From Patagioenas fasciata (taxonomy: Eukaryota > Chordata > Aves > Columbiformes > Columbidae), in NCBI RefSeq assembly GCF_037038585.1, contig NC_092560.1, positions 55,154,049 to 55,218,048 on the forward strand: 64,000 nucleotides of DNA, given 5' to 3'. The notes beneath the pieces were generated by a model, which saw only the letters and a program-made list of their open reading frames with translations, had not been told where the DNA came from and did not search any database. Shown piece by piece: positions 34,276-48,655 of the stretch (positions are counted from its first letter, which is position 1; every line of letters begins with the position of its first letter). The translations under genes and the position numbers were made by a program.

Positions 34276-35471
34276 ACTGAGTTGACAAGTCCAGCTGTCT
34301 TGGGAAACTGATATGCCTAGACATACCACTGAAGAGCAGTTCTCCTTAGATGTGTAGTGGCTGGCTGTTATTTTAAGCAGCTACGTTTGGAAAATTTGGA
34401 GCCATTGTTAGTTCTCTTAATCTTTTTTATCTTGACTCAACTCATCACTGGCACTGGCATTACAGGCATGAGGGGTGAACAAGGAAAATCCAATTTGTAA
34501 ACCTTCAGAGCTTGATTTCAAAGGATTCATGAAACAACAATAATCACCACTGGATAAGGTATTATAACTTTCACATATTCTCCCATTATTTTTTACCAAC
34601 TGTTTTTTTTTTTTTTTTCACCAGTCAGCCTCCTGTTTGTAAGATAACTCAGAGCAATGCTTAAGCAAATCAACAGGAAGGGGCAAGTATTTTGCAGTAA
34701 TCTGTAACTCTTTTCTGTTTCCTTTGTGGGTATATCATTCCCTTGCCATAGTACATTATTGATTTTATGCAAGCAGGATTCATTCCACACCGTGCCCACC
34801 CCTCTCCACTTGCTTTTATTTTGACATTGTTTGAAGGACTCATAGAGCTTCGTTCATAAAGCTCCTCTTTTTTTTTTTAGAGGGAGGATGGGACACAAGG
34901 GTGCCAAATCAGGATAAAGATGATCTTAAATTGCCTCTCTTAACTCTTGGGTAGGTACTGCTGATGTCTAGGCCATAGATTGCACGCCAGTTATGCAGGA
35001 ATATCTGGTCTTCAGTCCTGTAAAAGACTAAGACTAGCACTGGTGCCTACAGAGTAATAAAGTTGACAGTGTCATGCTATGGAAAAGGAAGATAATCTCT
35101 GGAAATTTGTTTCTCATCCAGGTTGTGTTTTGGTACTGAAAAATTATTTCAGTATTACAAATGGTGCTTGAGAGGTAAAATTATTTATGCATTTTCTTAG
35201 AGCCAAGGTTTTCTTGTTTTCCTTAGAAGTGCAGAAATCCCTCATCATGGGAATTTACTTAGAAAGGATTAACCTGACCTAGTGTTTGTGGTAATATTTG
35301 AACAGTGACTGGCCTAGCTGACCTTCACACATCTTCCCTTAATGTTTCTATGCTATTCTGTTGTACTACCATTTAAAAAAGAATTTACTACATCTCTTCA
35401 GTGGAAGTCAGTCAGTCATCTTCCCTGCACCATCCCAGCTGTCTCCCTCTCACATCTCATGATGTACTTTT

Positions 35472-36830
35472 TCATATAATAGTTTAGGTTGGAAGGGACC
35501 TTTAAAGGTCATCTAGTCCAACCCTCTCTGCAATCAGCAGGGACATCTCCAACTAGATCAGGTTGCTCAGAGCCCCATCCAGCCTGGCCTGGATGTAGTC
35601 TAAATTTATCTTCTTTCAGTTTTAAACCATTACTCGTTGTCCTATCAAAACAGGCCCTACAATAAGTTTGTCCCCATCTTTCTTATAAGTCCCTCTCCAA
35701 GGTGGCTGTCCCTGAAACCTTCTCTTCTCCAGGTTGAACAACCGCAGCTCTGTGCTCACAGGAGAGGTGTTCCATCCTGCTGGTCATTTTTGTGGCCTTC
35801 TCTGGACATTCTCCAACAGATCCATGTCTTTCCTGTGCTGAGGGCTAAAGAGCTGTACACAGGACTCTGGGCGGGGTCTCACCAATGTGGAGGGGCAGAA
35901 TCACTTCCCTCAGCCTACTGACCACACTTCTTCTGATGCAGCCCAGGACACAATCAGCCTTCTGGGTTGCAAGTACACATTGCCAGCTCATGTCCAATCT
36001 CTTATCAACCAGCACCCCCAAGTCTTTCTCCTCAGGGCTTCTCTCAATCGCTTCATCCCCCAGCCTGTATTGATGCTGCGGGTCACCCTGACCAAGGTGC
36101 AGGAGCTTGCATTTGGCTTTGTTGAATGTCATGAGGTTCACATGGACCCATTTCACAAGCTTGTCCAGGTCCCTCTGGATGGCATCCTGTTCCTCAGATA
36201 TGTCAACTGCACCACTGAGCTTGGTGTAATCTGCAAATTTGCTGAGGGTGCACTTGCTCCCAATGTCTGTGTCACTGGTGAAGATTTTAAGCAGTACTGG
36301 TCACAGTATGTACCTCTGAGGGATACCACTCATCACTGATCTTCTTCTGGACATTGAGCCATTGACCACTACTCTCTGAATGTGACCATCTAGCCAATTC
36401 CTTATCCACCAAACAGTCCATCTATCAAATACATATCTCTTCAATTTAGAGAGAAGGATGTTGTGGGGGACTGTGTCAATGGCCTTATGAAAGTCTGGAT
36501 AGATAACATCAATAGCTCTGCCGTTGTCCACTCATGTAATCACTCCTCCATAGAAGACCAGTAGTTCGGTCAGTCAGGACTTGCCCTTGGTGAAGCTGTG
36601 CTCGCTGTCTTAAGTCACCTCCCTCTCCTTAGCATAGCTTCTATGAGGATCTGTTCCATGATCTTCCCAGGCACAGAGGTGAGGCTGACAGGTCGGTAGT
36701 TCCCAGGGTCCTTCTTTCTACCCTTTTTAAAAATTAGTGCAATGTTTCCCTTTTTCCAGTCACCAGGGCCTTCACCTCACTGCCATGACTTTTCTGCTGG
36801 TACCAAAAAGCTTGCTTACATACAGAACTC
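35472..36830 (-). mobile_element. CR1 LINE fragment with degenerate reverse transcriptase
   Basis: This is the longest CR1 copy in the window, about 1.35 kb. Read on the minus strand it starts within ORF2 (PGDWKKGN near 36770, then [20 protein letters not shown]). It continues through the RT core (36301-36531: [20 protein letters not shown]) and a later ORF2 block (35845-36156: KCKLLHLG, DLGVLVDKRLDMSWQC), and ends in a 3'UTR at 35472. It is inactive: the catalytic FADD box reads FADY (36226-36237), the GVPQG motif reads GIPQR, and stops and frameshifts separate the blocks. The 5' border is approximate. Confidence 0.93.
35845..36531 (-). pseudogene. CR1 ORF2 reverse-transcriptase remnant
   Basis: Two open segments (36301-36531 and 35845-36156, minus) align in order with CR1 ORF2, with the degraded active-site region between them. 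Motif A keeps its Asp ([10 protein letters not shown], with L changed to P before it). Motif C has lost its second Asp (FADY). The final segment leaves frame after SRLREVILPL. It is not expected to make protein. Confidence 0.85.
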
Positions 36831-39800
36831 AGCACAGCTTTGCAACTTCCCTTCTGTGGTGGAATTGCCCTTATCCATGGCAGTTTTATTCATTTCTTAC
36901 TGCCAGCTTCATCTTCCCTGTTGAGAGCTATCTCAAATAACTTTTCACTTCCATTTGCAATTATCCATTTGACATACTTATAGACATCAGTGCCCCAGAT
37001 GACTGGAATGTGTCTCACTCAAAAGAGAAGCAGCAGTATGTTGAGGTAAAATAATAATTTGACACAATTCCATAAATTTAATGGAATTTAACAAAGTTAA
37101 CAGTGGTTTTACAAGATTCAACAAGTTCGATGGCAAAGCTGACCTTATTAATTACTGCATGGAGGAAGAATACAGAGAAAAATTAAGTTAGTCTTGAGTT
37201 AGAATGATTTACACAGAGACGGGGTAGGGAAAACTCCCACATTGAGTCACGAGGTTCAGAATGGACCCCTTCGGTTTCTGAACTCCTTCTCAGAGAAAAA
37301 TCTAGATGTGACTGGATCCAGATTTAGTCTCAGACTTGGTCGACAGTTTATGTCTAAGGGCAGAGATACAAGGAATAGCCAGATGGGTTGATAATGTTTC
37401 ATTAGTATACATTCAGAATGTAATCAAAGTTACTAAGGCCAAATCAAAGTTACTGTACTACAAAGTTATGCATGTACCTCAAGAGGTGTCCCAGCTGAAG
37501 GGGAGATTACCATCATGCAATCATACTGCCTAGCAGAGAGATCTCAAAGAAGGCTCAACTAGGTTGTCACATTTACTGAATGAAGTTGTTGGCTCATAGT
37601 CAAATCATATGCATCAGGAAAGGTATGCATGAGGATCTTTGAACCCACAACTTTCTTTGATGCTTGAAACATAAGTCTTGAAAAAATCACCTGCCATTCG
37701 TATGTCTATTACATGATCAGTCTTCCAAGCTCATATGCATCAGTACTCACTGCATCACTCTGTTCCTTTGTGGATGACCTGGAGGAATTTATGGCTCCAG
37801 CTTTGACCTGCTTTGGAGCCTGTACCAAGCCACTGCCAATCTGATCAAGGAGGCCAAGCACACCTGTCACAGTCAGTGACCTTTATTCTTTAATCCTCAG
37901 TCTAGCAGATCAAATAGTCCAGGCTCATTTAGTCCTATCTGCATGCTAGTGGCCTTTCACAGTACCTTTCCCAGCCTGAGATAATCTTCATGTTCATGAC
38001 AATATTGTAGAAAGAATTAAAGAAGTGCTGCAGCCAGCGTCTGCTACAATGGAACTAATAATTCTCTGTGGAAATATATTTCTTCTTGTATCCTAGGAGA
38101 GCATTTGCTTTGTTTTGTGACTGCATTACACTGATGGTATAATAGAGAGTCTGGCATCAGCTAGCATGCCTTTATAATTTCCAAATGTTCTTCTGTGAGC
38201 TTACAGGAGAAGTTCTAGGCATTTCTTACATTTACATTATTTTGCACCTTGTATGAATTCATTTAATCAGCCTCTATTACCCCTGACCTTAAGGTCGTGC
38301 AGTAATTTCTGCCTGATATTTCAATCTTTCTGCATTGATAATGGCTGCTAATGTAACACAATCTGTACTTTTCATTAGTAGATCTATGCTCTCAGCTGAA
38401 GTCTATAATGACCTTGTCTTTTCTAGTTGTTCTCACTCATTTCCTACTCAGTATTTCTAACAAAAACTTTGCTGGACACTTTTTTTTTTTTCCCACCTCT
38501 CTTCTAATATACATCTTTCTCCCTTCTATTTGCAAATAGATTATGTTGATGTCCTTCTACTGATGGGCTACCAGCTGTTTGCATGTGCCCTACAGGCAAT
38601 TTCCAATGAAGGAAACGGTGCTAATAACAGAGGGGAAAACAGGAGCAAGCAAACAGCAGCCTTCCCTTCCCTTTCCTCCACTCAAAAAACAGCCAGGCAA
38701 GAAGTGCTAATGAGTCAGAGTCAGTTTTGTGGTCACACGCTCATGTACACCCAAAGGTCTGTTTGGGACCAAAAGGAATGACAGAAAAGAAAAAGTGATA
38801 CTGGTGAGCTGCTGTTCGATTTTCCCTGCTTATCTACTGTATCTCTTTCCTCCAACATTCAGCCTAAGCCACACAGTTCACAAGCTGCTTGACTTGGGAA
38901 CATATTTTGCAGTTAGTGTCCGTGTTTACGTATTTATTTAGCACAGTCTTGTGAACTCTCTTCTGAAGATACCAGAATGCAAATTAATCAATATCTCTCT
39001 CTTTTTTCCTACCCATCAATTGTTAAAAAAAACCCCTTAGACCAGGCTGCAGCATATGCAGCAGCTGTGGAGTACCTGAAGCAGGAAACCTGCTTTTGTT
39101 CTGCTACCTTCATTCTGGTACTTAGCCTGAGGGTGGTGCTCTGGAGTCAACACATCTGGATTATTGTGTTGAGAGATCCCGTTTTAGGGCCTGACCATGG
39201 TGAGGTAATGAAGAGATTAGTCTAAGGGTGTGCATGCTCTGGTGTCCATATTGATTAAACTGCAACAGACAGTGAATTGTTAGTTTTATTGTAGAGTTTC
39301 AGTGAAGTCAACAAAACACATAAAACGATAATTAAAAAGTATACCCTCTGCACTGTTACCAAATTGCTCTGGATTTTTGCTGGTTTGTCATAGAAACACT
39401 CTGGTTGCAAGGGAAAATCTGAACGGAAATGTTGCATATGACCTGAAAAATCATATATGCAACATGTAATATAGTATGCTAGCATTAAAATGTATCAAAT
39501 GCATTTTCCAGATAGAAATTAATTGCTTGGCAGAATCTAGGAACAATTTTTTTTTTTTTTTTTTTTTCTGTGTATTGGTGGAGTACCATCTAGCAGCACT
39601 GTAGCATTGACAAGCAGTAGGCTAAATCAGAATCCTGGGACATGATTTGGGTCCAAGATTGTTGGAGACACATGGCAATTTTTGTATTTATAGGTAACCT
39701 TTCATCCTGAAACACTTGCAAAGTTCTTGCTTGGAAAATTTACATGAAAAGTTTGAAAAGGATCAGTCTGTCTTCCTTAAGGATGAAATATGACTTCTTC

Positions 39801-42800
39801 TTTATTAGGTTGGGATCTTTTGCTGCAGGGAGACTTGAGGAAACCGATGTTAACTTTCATTATTTTTGTTCTATATAAAGGGAACACCAGTGATTTCAGT
39901 GGAGCTGTCACTGAGTTACATGAAGGTAACTAAATGAAATCAGTCTTTGTGTAAATTTCAAACATGACCTATGACCTATCACATTAAATAGTTCAATGAA
40001 GGAACATGGGTGCTGTTAGGGTTCCTGTAGGGAATGCCTCTGTGAAGCACGCCTAGTGCTGTTTGAAATACAGTGGTGGTCACCTCTACCTGCTGCCCTG
40101 GAAGGAGGGGAAAGCACTGAGAATAGCCCAAGACCAGATAGGCAAAGCTGCCCAGGAGCCTCTCAGCTCCTTACAAACCTAGACCAGGCTCACTGCATTG
40201 TCACTGAGCTTCTACCTCCTTGGGAGCACTGCTCACTGTTCCCCAGCAGTAGGATGGCAGAGGGAGCTTACAAGAGTCTGAACTTGTAATTGCTCCATGC
40301 GAAGCATGGCTACCATGAAGACATACCTGTACCTTCTTCCTATTGGAGAAAAAATGGTGTTTGTTCCCATTGCACTGGCCTGCAAAAGAAATGCACTGCT
40401 TTTCCTAAAGAGATGTGTCAGTTCTGTGCCCACTCTCATATCCGGAGGGTATTACTTACACATTGCTGAATCCAGGCCTGGGTCTCTGGACCCAGTGTGG
40501 ACTGGAAGGTGCTGTCCTTGACCATGTTGCGCAGTGCTTGTTATTTATCAGCTGGACTGTGTGGACTTCAAGACCATTCAGACCAGAAAGCTTCTTTCAA
40601 GTTATGTGAATCTTGCAGGATTCACTTCTTAAAACCTTGCATAAACAGGGATCTGATGGGGAGGAGCTGAACCAGCCAGAGGACTTGCAGGGAGATGTGG
40701 AGGACTATGGGAATCATGAAAGGGGGCAGTTCCCATTGCTTCATTTGGAGAGTCTTACCGTAGGTACTCCCTGTTTTCCAAAAGAGAAGGTCTGAGTACT
40801 CTTACCCAGGTATGAGCTGAAGGCAGCCCCCTGGCAGATGTGGCCTTGGCCGTTATACAGACTACTCTGCATCTTTCACTTTCAAAGATTACAGGCTTTG
40901 TGTTGGGAAATGGTGCTTGCACTATTCCCAATGACCAGCCTTTCTGATGGATGAGCTTTCTTTTCTGAAGAGTTAAAGAAAGGTTTGGTGGCCTCACCTC
41001 TCACGGATTGCTCAGCATTTTGGAGAAAAGTGAAACAGGTGGTGAGAATGTCTTGCTGGCTTTAAATCCAGAAGAATATACTTTGGAAAGGATTTGTTAA
41101 AAGTTGAATTCATAGAGAGAGCATTAATGTGCCTTTAGGACTGAAATCAGTAATGTATAGCTAGTTATGAGACCTGACAGACATTTGTTGCAGAAGTAGC
41201 CCAACAATTCTGTCAGGGATGCAAAGATATGTGTAAGTGGATTGAGTGTTTGCTAGACATGGAAACCCTTCTATAGAGCCCTTCAGCCTTGCTTCAAAAT
41301 GTCTATAAACTTGCTCATGCGGATGAGTATAAAAAACAACCGTGCAAGCTAGTTGCTATTGGATCCATTTGTTTTATCTGTGACCCAACCCTGAGGGAAA
41401 GAAGGGAGGAAAAGAAAACCTCTGTTTAGCAACTCTTTCTTCCAGTTTCTGTAATTGTTTTATTTAAAGACTTCTCTGGGTCAAGAAAATTTTCTAAAAA
41501 TCTCAAATTCACCATCTGAATAAGATTTATCTGATGTTCATGGCACTGTCTGGGTAGGACAATGGAGAAAGTGCCAGCAGAAATAAATGCACAGTCTTGA
41601 CTTTTAGACAGCTGAAAGCGAAAAAGTCCCCAAGGATTTTGTTTAAAAATATTTTCAAAAAATAATAAGAAATAGGAAAAGTGCACAGGAAGACACAGAA
41701 TACCAATTAATTCAATAGTTTCGGCAAGTTTAGTTTGCAGTAAATAACATCTGCATGCTAAAAACTGCTCAGAGGTGCTGGTTTAATTTTAATGTATAAG
41801 AGAAGTGACTCTAAAGCCTCTGTATTTTAGCAGAGAGAATATTCAAAGAGTTTACATTCTCACCAAGGTGGTTTTACTTATAAACAATATAGAACCAGAG
41901 GGGTAGTTCAAAGAATAAATAGGAGCAGTTGGAAATGTCATCTAAAACTTAAGTAGCCATACTGTGACAAGACAAGGATTTTTAAAAATATTTTCACTAA
42001 AGAAATACTAAAGGAAAAAGTCAATTACAGCAAAAGAGCAGATTGTCAACAAATAATATTATGACAAAGAAGTGACCAGACTTTGTGAAACTTTCAGGCA
42101 GGTCCTGGGGACACATCATATAGCCTAAAGCAAATGAATCAGCTCTTAAGAGTTGTCTTGGATGGTATTTTAAAGCTGCATCTCTGAAATCCAGAAAAAA
42201 ACCTCACAGTTGAAACAAATGTCCTCAGCACACTTCTTCCAGAAAAATCCCTGCAAGACAGAAAAAACAGATAAGCACAAAAGCTCACTGCAATACATCA
42301 GGGAAATAAGGCAAATTTGTGACCATTTTTGGAGGACTTTCTTGGAAAAAACAAAAAGCTCTAAGAAAGCTTGATGACAGCATTGTGGGAAAGACCCAGC
42401 TTGTTTTGTTCTGTGGGAATCTCTGTAGATGGAAAAGTTTCAGAACTTCCCATCTGTCTTCCATTTTGGAACATGGATTCCTCATACCAGGAGGACTAGC
42501 TTTGACGGAATGGCTCTGGGCTCAGGACCTGTCTTCTCCAAGGCTTGGACCCAAGATAGGAGTTCAGGACTGAGTGCAGGTCAGGTGGCACCATGGATCC
42601 TGCTCTCTCACAATCATCTTCTGTCCCTTCTTAAATGCTTTGATCTATTGTAAACGCAATTAAGTTTAGAACAAAATTTAAGCCTAAATTCAGATTCTTA
42701 AAAATGAAAGTGGGAAAAGCAACAGAACCATAGCATTCATAGATCTAGATGAAAAATGTCAACGTGCATGATGTTGAATTGATCTTTTCAATTTATTTCA

Positions 42801-43083
42801 TTATTCATCTTAATATCTGATTGTGCCACAGTACTACTGAAAAATAGGGACAGGTATCCAATTTACAAATACCTTTTTTGTATTAAATAGCTATTCTATT
42901 TTTTAATGTGGTGCAGTCGCAGGTGAAGAAGATTTAATTTCCTACATACAGACCAGGAATCTCCATCCATCTCTGTATTAGAAATGTTTGTAGGTATAAC
43001 ATCTAGCATGTTCTCCACAGCAGCTGGAGAAATTTTAAATCTATATGTTACATACTTCTATAATGTCTCTCCAATCAGTTTAG

Positions 43084-43136
43084 CCTATTTCTTAGTTGTG
43101 TGTGATTTAACCTATTTCTTAGTTGTGTGTGATTTA
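43084..43136. repeat. 27-bp tandem duplication (two copies)
   Basis: The unit CCTATTTCTTAGTTGTGTGT plus GATTTAA at 43084-43110 is repeated at 43111-43136 with no mismatch over 26 bases. This implies a recent duplication. Confidence 0.95.
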
Positions 43137-46100
43137 CCTAGTTAGCCTCCACAATTCTTATAATTTTCCTGGTAGGACAGCAGATTATTCAAATTTCTTT
43201 CTGCTTACTGGCATTTAAAATATTTTTTTTCCTTTTTTTTTTTTTTTTTTTTCCCAGAAGTAGCTTTAATATTTATTATATCACTTAGAAGGGTCGTAAA
43301 AGTCCAGCAGTGATTTTACATGTAACTTCCAAAAGCATCAACTGTAACTATGCTGTCAAGTGTTACAATAAGGTCTTTTGTTCATTTTACCTGTTTTTAT
43401 TACCCGTTTTAATAGAAAAGTATGCTTTTGTCATTTAAATGTAAAATAATCAGTAAAGATCAGCCAAGTAGAACAGATTATAAAGGCACCAATCATACTT
43501 CATATTGACCAAGGAAGAAAATTGTGAGCTACAGAGAAAACAAATCCTTTATGACAAATGTACTACACAAAAAGATGGAAAACCTGATTACAGTCTTGCT
43601 TGTTTCACTAGAACAGTAATATCCCTGAGTCTGGAAAAGGCATGAAACTAATGTAAGACCACAATCACATCCAAAGTGGAGTTCAATATGCATTGATAAC
43701 AGAACGAAAAACAAGTCAGAGGAAGTAATATAAAGTGATTACCACATCCAGCAGATAATTTCATCTGTATTCATTATCTACTTTTTCTGTACAAGAAGCA
43801 TCAAGTCAAACACTTTAATAAAACATAATAGAGACATTCTAATTCTAAAGAACACTTCCAATGAAGCTACAGATCATTGAAAGCTTATGTATACTGAAAC
43901 TATTATGTGCCTCAATAAATAAACTTTTTACCTCGTATGAATATTTTCTTTTGCAAGCTCTTATCTTGGAGACCAGAAGAAGCCAAGTATACATGTTTAC
44001 AATTACACAAAACGGCTAGAAAGCACTGCTGTTAAATCCCTTGTAGGGCCTCACCCATTGCCATGTGCCGTAGCATCCTCCTGTTGAGAAATGAGGACAT
44101 GACAGTTGAAGACTTGGAGGCATTTTGCTCAAATTCGCATTTGTTGTGTTTCATGTGAGTGGTCACTGTATGCATCCAGTTCTTTCCTCTTGGCTGAACA
44201 GTGCCACTCCAAAATGATACCACAGAGCCCCAAATTCTCAAAAGCGTGTCCCATGGGCTAAGGAGAGGGAAAGGCAACTAAAATAAAAGCATTTTGGAAA
44301 GGAGGGAAAATTGGCGAGAAGGAGGCATGACAAAGCCACATTTTAGTCACTCATTGTAAATTAGCACTCAGTGTTAAAGTTTTCAGGGCATATTTTTCAG
44401 TCCTCAATGACAATTAAAAATATTTCTACTTATATTTCCTCAGAAAAAGTCATGCTGCTCTATCTTCAATCATATATCTTGATGGGCTCTTAATTACCGT
44501 GACATTTAGCCCATCATTGATTTCATGACTGTATGACCCACATTTATATTGTCATAATCCTACAGAAAAATTTGAAATGAACCAATTTTCACTTGCTTTC
44601 TTTTCTATTTCTGGGCTACCAATCTAGCTCCAAGACAGTACATTTACATTTAGAGTACCATGCAGGAGAATCTGTTGAAATGTATGTGAAAAGAATACCA
44701 ATCAACACTATTGAAAACAGTTTCAAGTGTTTAGGTGGAACGGGCCAGCAGGCTGCTGCTTTGGAATGCCCGACTCTGCTCTTTGTAGGCCAATAAGTAC
44801 ACAAGCAATACCTCATAGATTTGTTTTTTTCCAAATAAGTGAGGTAACAAGGTATACAATACTACACTCAGACTCCTGAGGGAGTGTGACTTTAAACATG
44901 ATCCCTTAAAAGACCAAGCAAGCACACTTTCAATAGCAATTACAAATTTAAAAAAAAAAAAAAAAAGTCTGGGAGAAGAGAGAGCCCTTTCTATCATGAA
45001 AAACTCCAGTTTGCCTCCTAATAATAAACAAGAAAATAAGTTTCTGGGGATAACTTGTCTGATGAGAAAGCATCTTTTCCTGGCTACAAAGAACTATATT
45101 ACAAGCTGCAATGCCTCTCTCTCTTATTCATTTATTACATTCTAGATTACTTGGATTTTTGTTTGTAAGTCACTGTGACACATTTTCGGTGGGAATGGGT
45201 TGATCAGAGTTATATTGTGAACTATAAAGCTAATAGATATCTGCTGTGAAACCTGTGAAGTTTTGAGACATGCTTAACATTGGACATAGGTATGAAAGTT
45301 ACAACATGGTATCTGTTATTGTACTTCATGAAGGAGTTCAGTAAGGCTTGCGTAATTAAACTCTGAGACCTAAATTTTTGCAGTTTCACACCAAACAACC
45401 ACTACTAAAGGTTTTTCAACCTTCCAGTAAGAAGAGCAAAAAATAAAGAGAAAAAAAATCTGCATTCCAATGCAAATTTTTCAGCAGGCCTTTCTATTTA
45501 GCAATACCCTTATTTTCTTTTCCTTTAGCTGTAAACAGTTTTAATATGGAAAAGCAAACCAAGCATTTGACAGGTTTTTATGCAGTATTAAATGAAAACA
45601 ACTAGGCTCTTGAGTAAAAAAGAAAAAGTTGACTGAGGTGAACTGCATTCTTGAAAACAGAACAAGAAAATCACCCACAAAGTGAAGAGAAAAGGTGCCT
45701 TTACCAGTAGACTTTCTCAGATTAGCTCTACCATTTGCTGTGGTAATCAAAAGTGATTTCCTCTTGATTGTCTCCCCTGTCCTTCTGTCTGAGGCAGAAG
45801 GAAATGGGCACTTGCACCTTAGCCCCTCCACATAGCACAGTTCCAGCTCTGGCCCACTTTTAGCATCAGTTTGAACTAAGAAGGCAGGCCGAGATACATG
45901 TATACATTTCTTCAACTACCCCTGCTGTATGGGAAGTAACCTCTGGTAAAGATGATGAGCAATCGTGGGAAAGAACATCTTAAACCTTGATAGCAAGAAC
46001 AGCTAAGGTTTGTCTTTCAGTGTCCCACTGGCAGCAATGCAGCTGTAGAAAGACTAGCACAATGTGAAAACTGAGCTACTCAAAGATTTGTCAAACTGTT

Positions 46101-46369
46101 TTCAATATCAGGCTACTTAAAGAGTTGCTTTTTGTCTTTCTGGTCAGCAACTCACAGCTGTGCTGAAGACCATGCAGTGCTGCTGGAGCAAGGCTCCTAT
46201 CAGACAACAGGAGACAAGTGATAAAAAGTGGAGAAGATAAAAAAGTGAGGAATAAGAGTTCCATATTTGAAATATTATTTATTTTGGTTCCAGGGTGGGA
46301 GCAATATTATGTAGAGCTCACTTTCTGCCTCGTTTTGGTCAAGATCATGAGGATGAAGACCCTGGGGTG

Positions 46370-46495
46370 TTGAATAGATTTCAGCATCCCAGAAGACAGA
46401 AGGATTGAGAAAGCTTGTTCCTTCCTGTTCTGGGCATTGAATAGATTTCAGCATCCCAGAAGATAGGATTGAGAAAGCTTGTTCCTTCCTGTTCT
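46370..46495. repeat. 67-bp tandem duplication (two copies)
   Basis: The unit at 46370-46436 (starting TTGAATAGATTTCAGCATCC) recurs at 46437-46495, nearly identical apart from a small deletion and one or two substitutions (AGACAGAAGG against AGATAGG). No coding content is evident. Confidence 0.95.
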
Positions 46496-48636
46496 CCCTT
46501 CGTCCAGATACTGAAGTTGAGCTCTGGACTGTAGGAGCAGTATGTCATAGCCATCATTTTGTTTGCCACTTAGGTTCATTTCTAGACAGGCTACTGGGGT
46601 ATTTTTTCCTTACTGTCCCACAGTTCTCCTTGCACAAAGAACAGGATGTTTTCACCATCCACGGACAATAGAAATTCATGTTACTGTTTGGACTAAGTCA
46701 GCTTTTCTGCCTAACTTGCTGACCAGCCCAAGCCAGCTTATATTTTAGAGTACCTTGCATTTTTGCTGCTTGAGAGAGTCATACACCGCTATAAATAAGC
46801 CAATTCCAAGCAACTTTGGAAGAGGAATTCTTTAAGTGTTTACCTGAATCATACATTTGTGAGGTCAGAGAGTTACAAAAAAATACCCAAGGAGAAAAAT
46901 GTAGGATTTCTTGTTAGAAATGAGATCTTACGATATTACTAAAAAGTAGCAAGACAACATAAGGATACTGCAACTCTGAGCAGTAAATTAATATAAAGAA
47001 TTTTAGCTGAGATCTGCAGATGATAGCTTTGTGCAGGAATAACATCGTATGTAGCCTTACAGCATGCAGACTAACTGGTTGGACTGTGGCCTTAATTTTT
47101 TTAAGGTAAGAATTTCTCAGTGGGAATATGTTGTATTACCAGAAGTGTGTAAGACATTTCAAGCTGCACAGGAACCAACACAAAGAGGCAAAATATCTAT
47201 GATCAGTAATGGTAACAATCAACACCTTTGATGTTGCTGGTAACACTGTTGCTACAATAAAAAGACACCATGTGAATCTCAACTGTAATGAAAATACCAT
47301 CACTGGCCCTTAGGTATGGTAAACCTTCTCTGCTGGCTGAGAGGCCTTTCAAGCTCAACATCTTGACACAGCAGAGGCCAATACCCCACTGTGCTCCTGC
47401 TCTACCCCATATAAACAAAGAACAGGCAACAGGCAGCTATTCCCCAGGGAAATTGTCAAGGAGTAGGTTCTCCTACTCATTCATAACAGTCAGGCAATCT
47501 GTTGGAAATCCTGTTCTTCTTAAGGCCTCCACAACCCTTTATTTTTTCCAAATGCTTCTTGTCATTGCACCCGTTCCATGTGAGAAGGTATGTCTAGTTA
47601 TTAAGAGGTTCAGGGGATGAGAGATACTCTTCCCCTTACTAGCTTGCCTTTTGCTGATGATAGCTACAGATAGAGCCACAGATGGCCACAGGAGACCCTC
47701 ACTCATGCTGGGCTTCACAGTTTTCCCCAAAGCAGGCATAGAGAGGCTGCTTTCTACCTTCTTCTTAATCCTGTTTGCTCTTATTTAGCTATAATGTCAT
47801 AGTGCTGAACAGGATAGCAAGGATAGCAAGGAGCTTGTATCTCAGTATACATGTTTTCCTACAACTGTTAGGTCCTTTTCAGGCAAACGTCGTTACACAT
47901 AGAAATCCTCCACAAAACCCAAAATTTGATCTAAAATGTCAGCAAAGCAAAAGACAAAATGTGAGAGGGGAGGGAAGTATCCTCTTAGAAAAAGTCAGTC
48001 TTGTTTGCTAAGTTTTATTCCTGTGGATAACAGCTACCCTTTTGTTATGGATGAAGACGGTGGTCTCCCCTGTGGAGAAGGAAAGGGTCCCCTGTAAACC
48101 AAACTGTAGAACCTCTACTGTATACAGGGCCTTGCCTGTAGAATATAGTCTGTCTGGTTTGTATTTCTTTTCTCTTTGATTATTTTACCTTCTTTGATTG
48201 ATAATGGTCCTTACATGTCTCAAACAGCACTCTGTTAATAAAGAGTAGTTCTATTGATTCATGTCGTAGAGCTTATACTAATTTGCTTACCTGTATTAGT
48301 ATATTCTATTGCAGTTAGCTCCTTTGTAGCTAAAATTACAAATGCTAAATGGATGATTTTTCAAGTACTTTCTTTTACCCTCTCTTCCCCCATTATCATC
48401 TCTTTATTCAAAACATAATAAAGTTATTGGCATAAATCTTGAGAAATTATTTTTACTAAGGGATTTTTCTGTTTACTTGGTATTTTTAAATGGCCCACCT
48501 GTCTTCAGTTTATACATAGTCATTTTGGCTGGTTATTTCATACACTGTACCCTATTTAGAAGAACTTCCCTGTAACCATGGTAACTATTTTTGCTTAGGC
48601 AGAGTTAAGCATGTGGGTTCATTTTAATTTAGTTGG

Positions 48637-48655
48637 AAAAAAAAAAAAAAAAAAA
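48637..48655. repeat. poly(A) tract, 19 A
   Basis: A homopolymer run with no recognisable retrocopy upstream of it. Listed as simple sequence. Confidence 0.85.

Larger units (their letters stand above)
17001..35471. other. non-coding, gene-desert-like
   Basis: About 18.5 kb of AT-rich sequence with no recognisable gene. Open frames are short (at most about 126 codons) and unlike known proteins. Items inside include homopolymers (T18 at 18680-18697, T16 at 34603-34618), a T12-A13 palindrome (22815-22839), a GC-richer patch (32350-32810), AT-rich segments of balanced composition that look like conserved non-coding candidates (about 19070-19270, 21590-21840, 28800-29110), and an imperfect inverted repeat (34149-34275). 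No tRNA, snRNA or further CR1 was seen. Confidence 0.55.

Noticed and set aside
38703-38718. 16-base exact match to 53398-53413 (AGTGCTAATGAGTCAG, contains an AP-1/NF-E2-like core)
   Set aside because: About one such exact match is expected by chance in 64 kb, and the flanks do not align.
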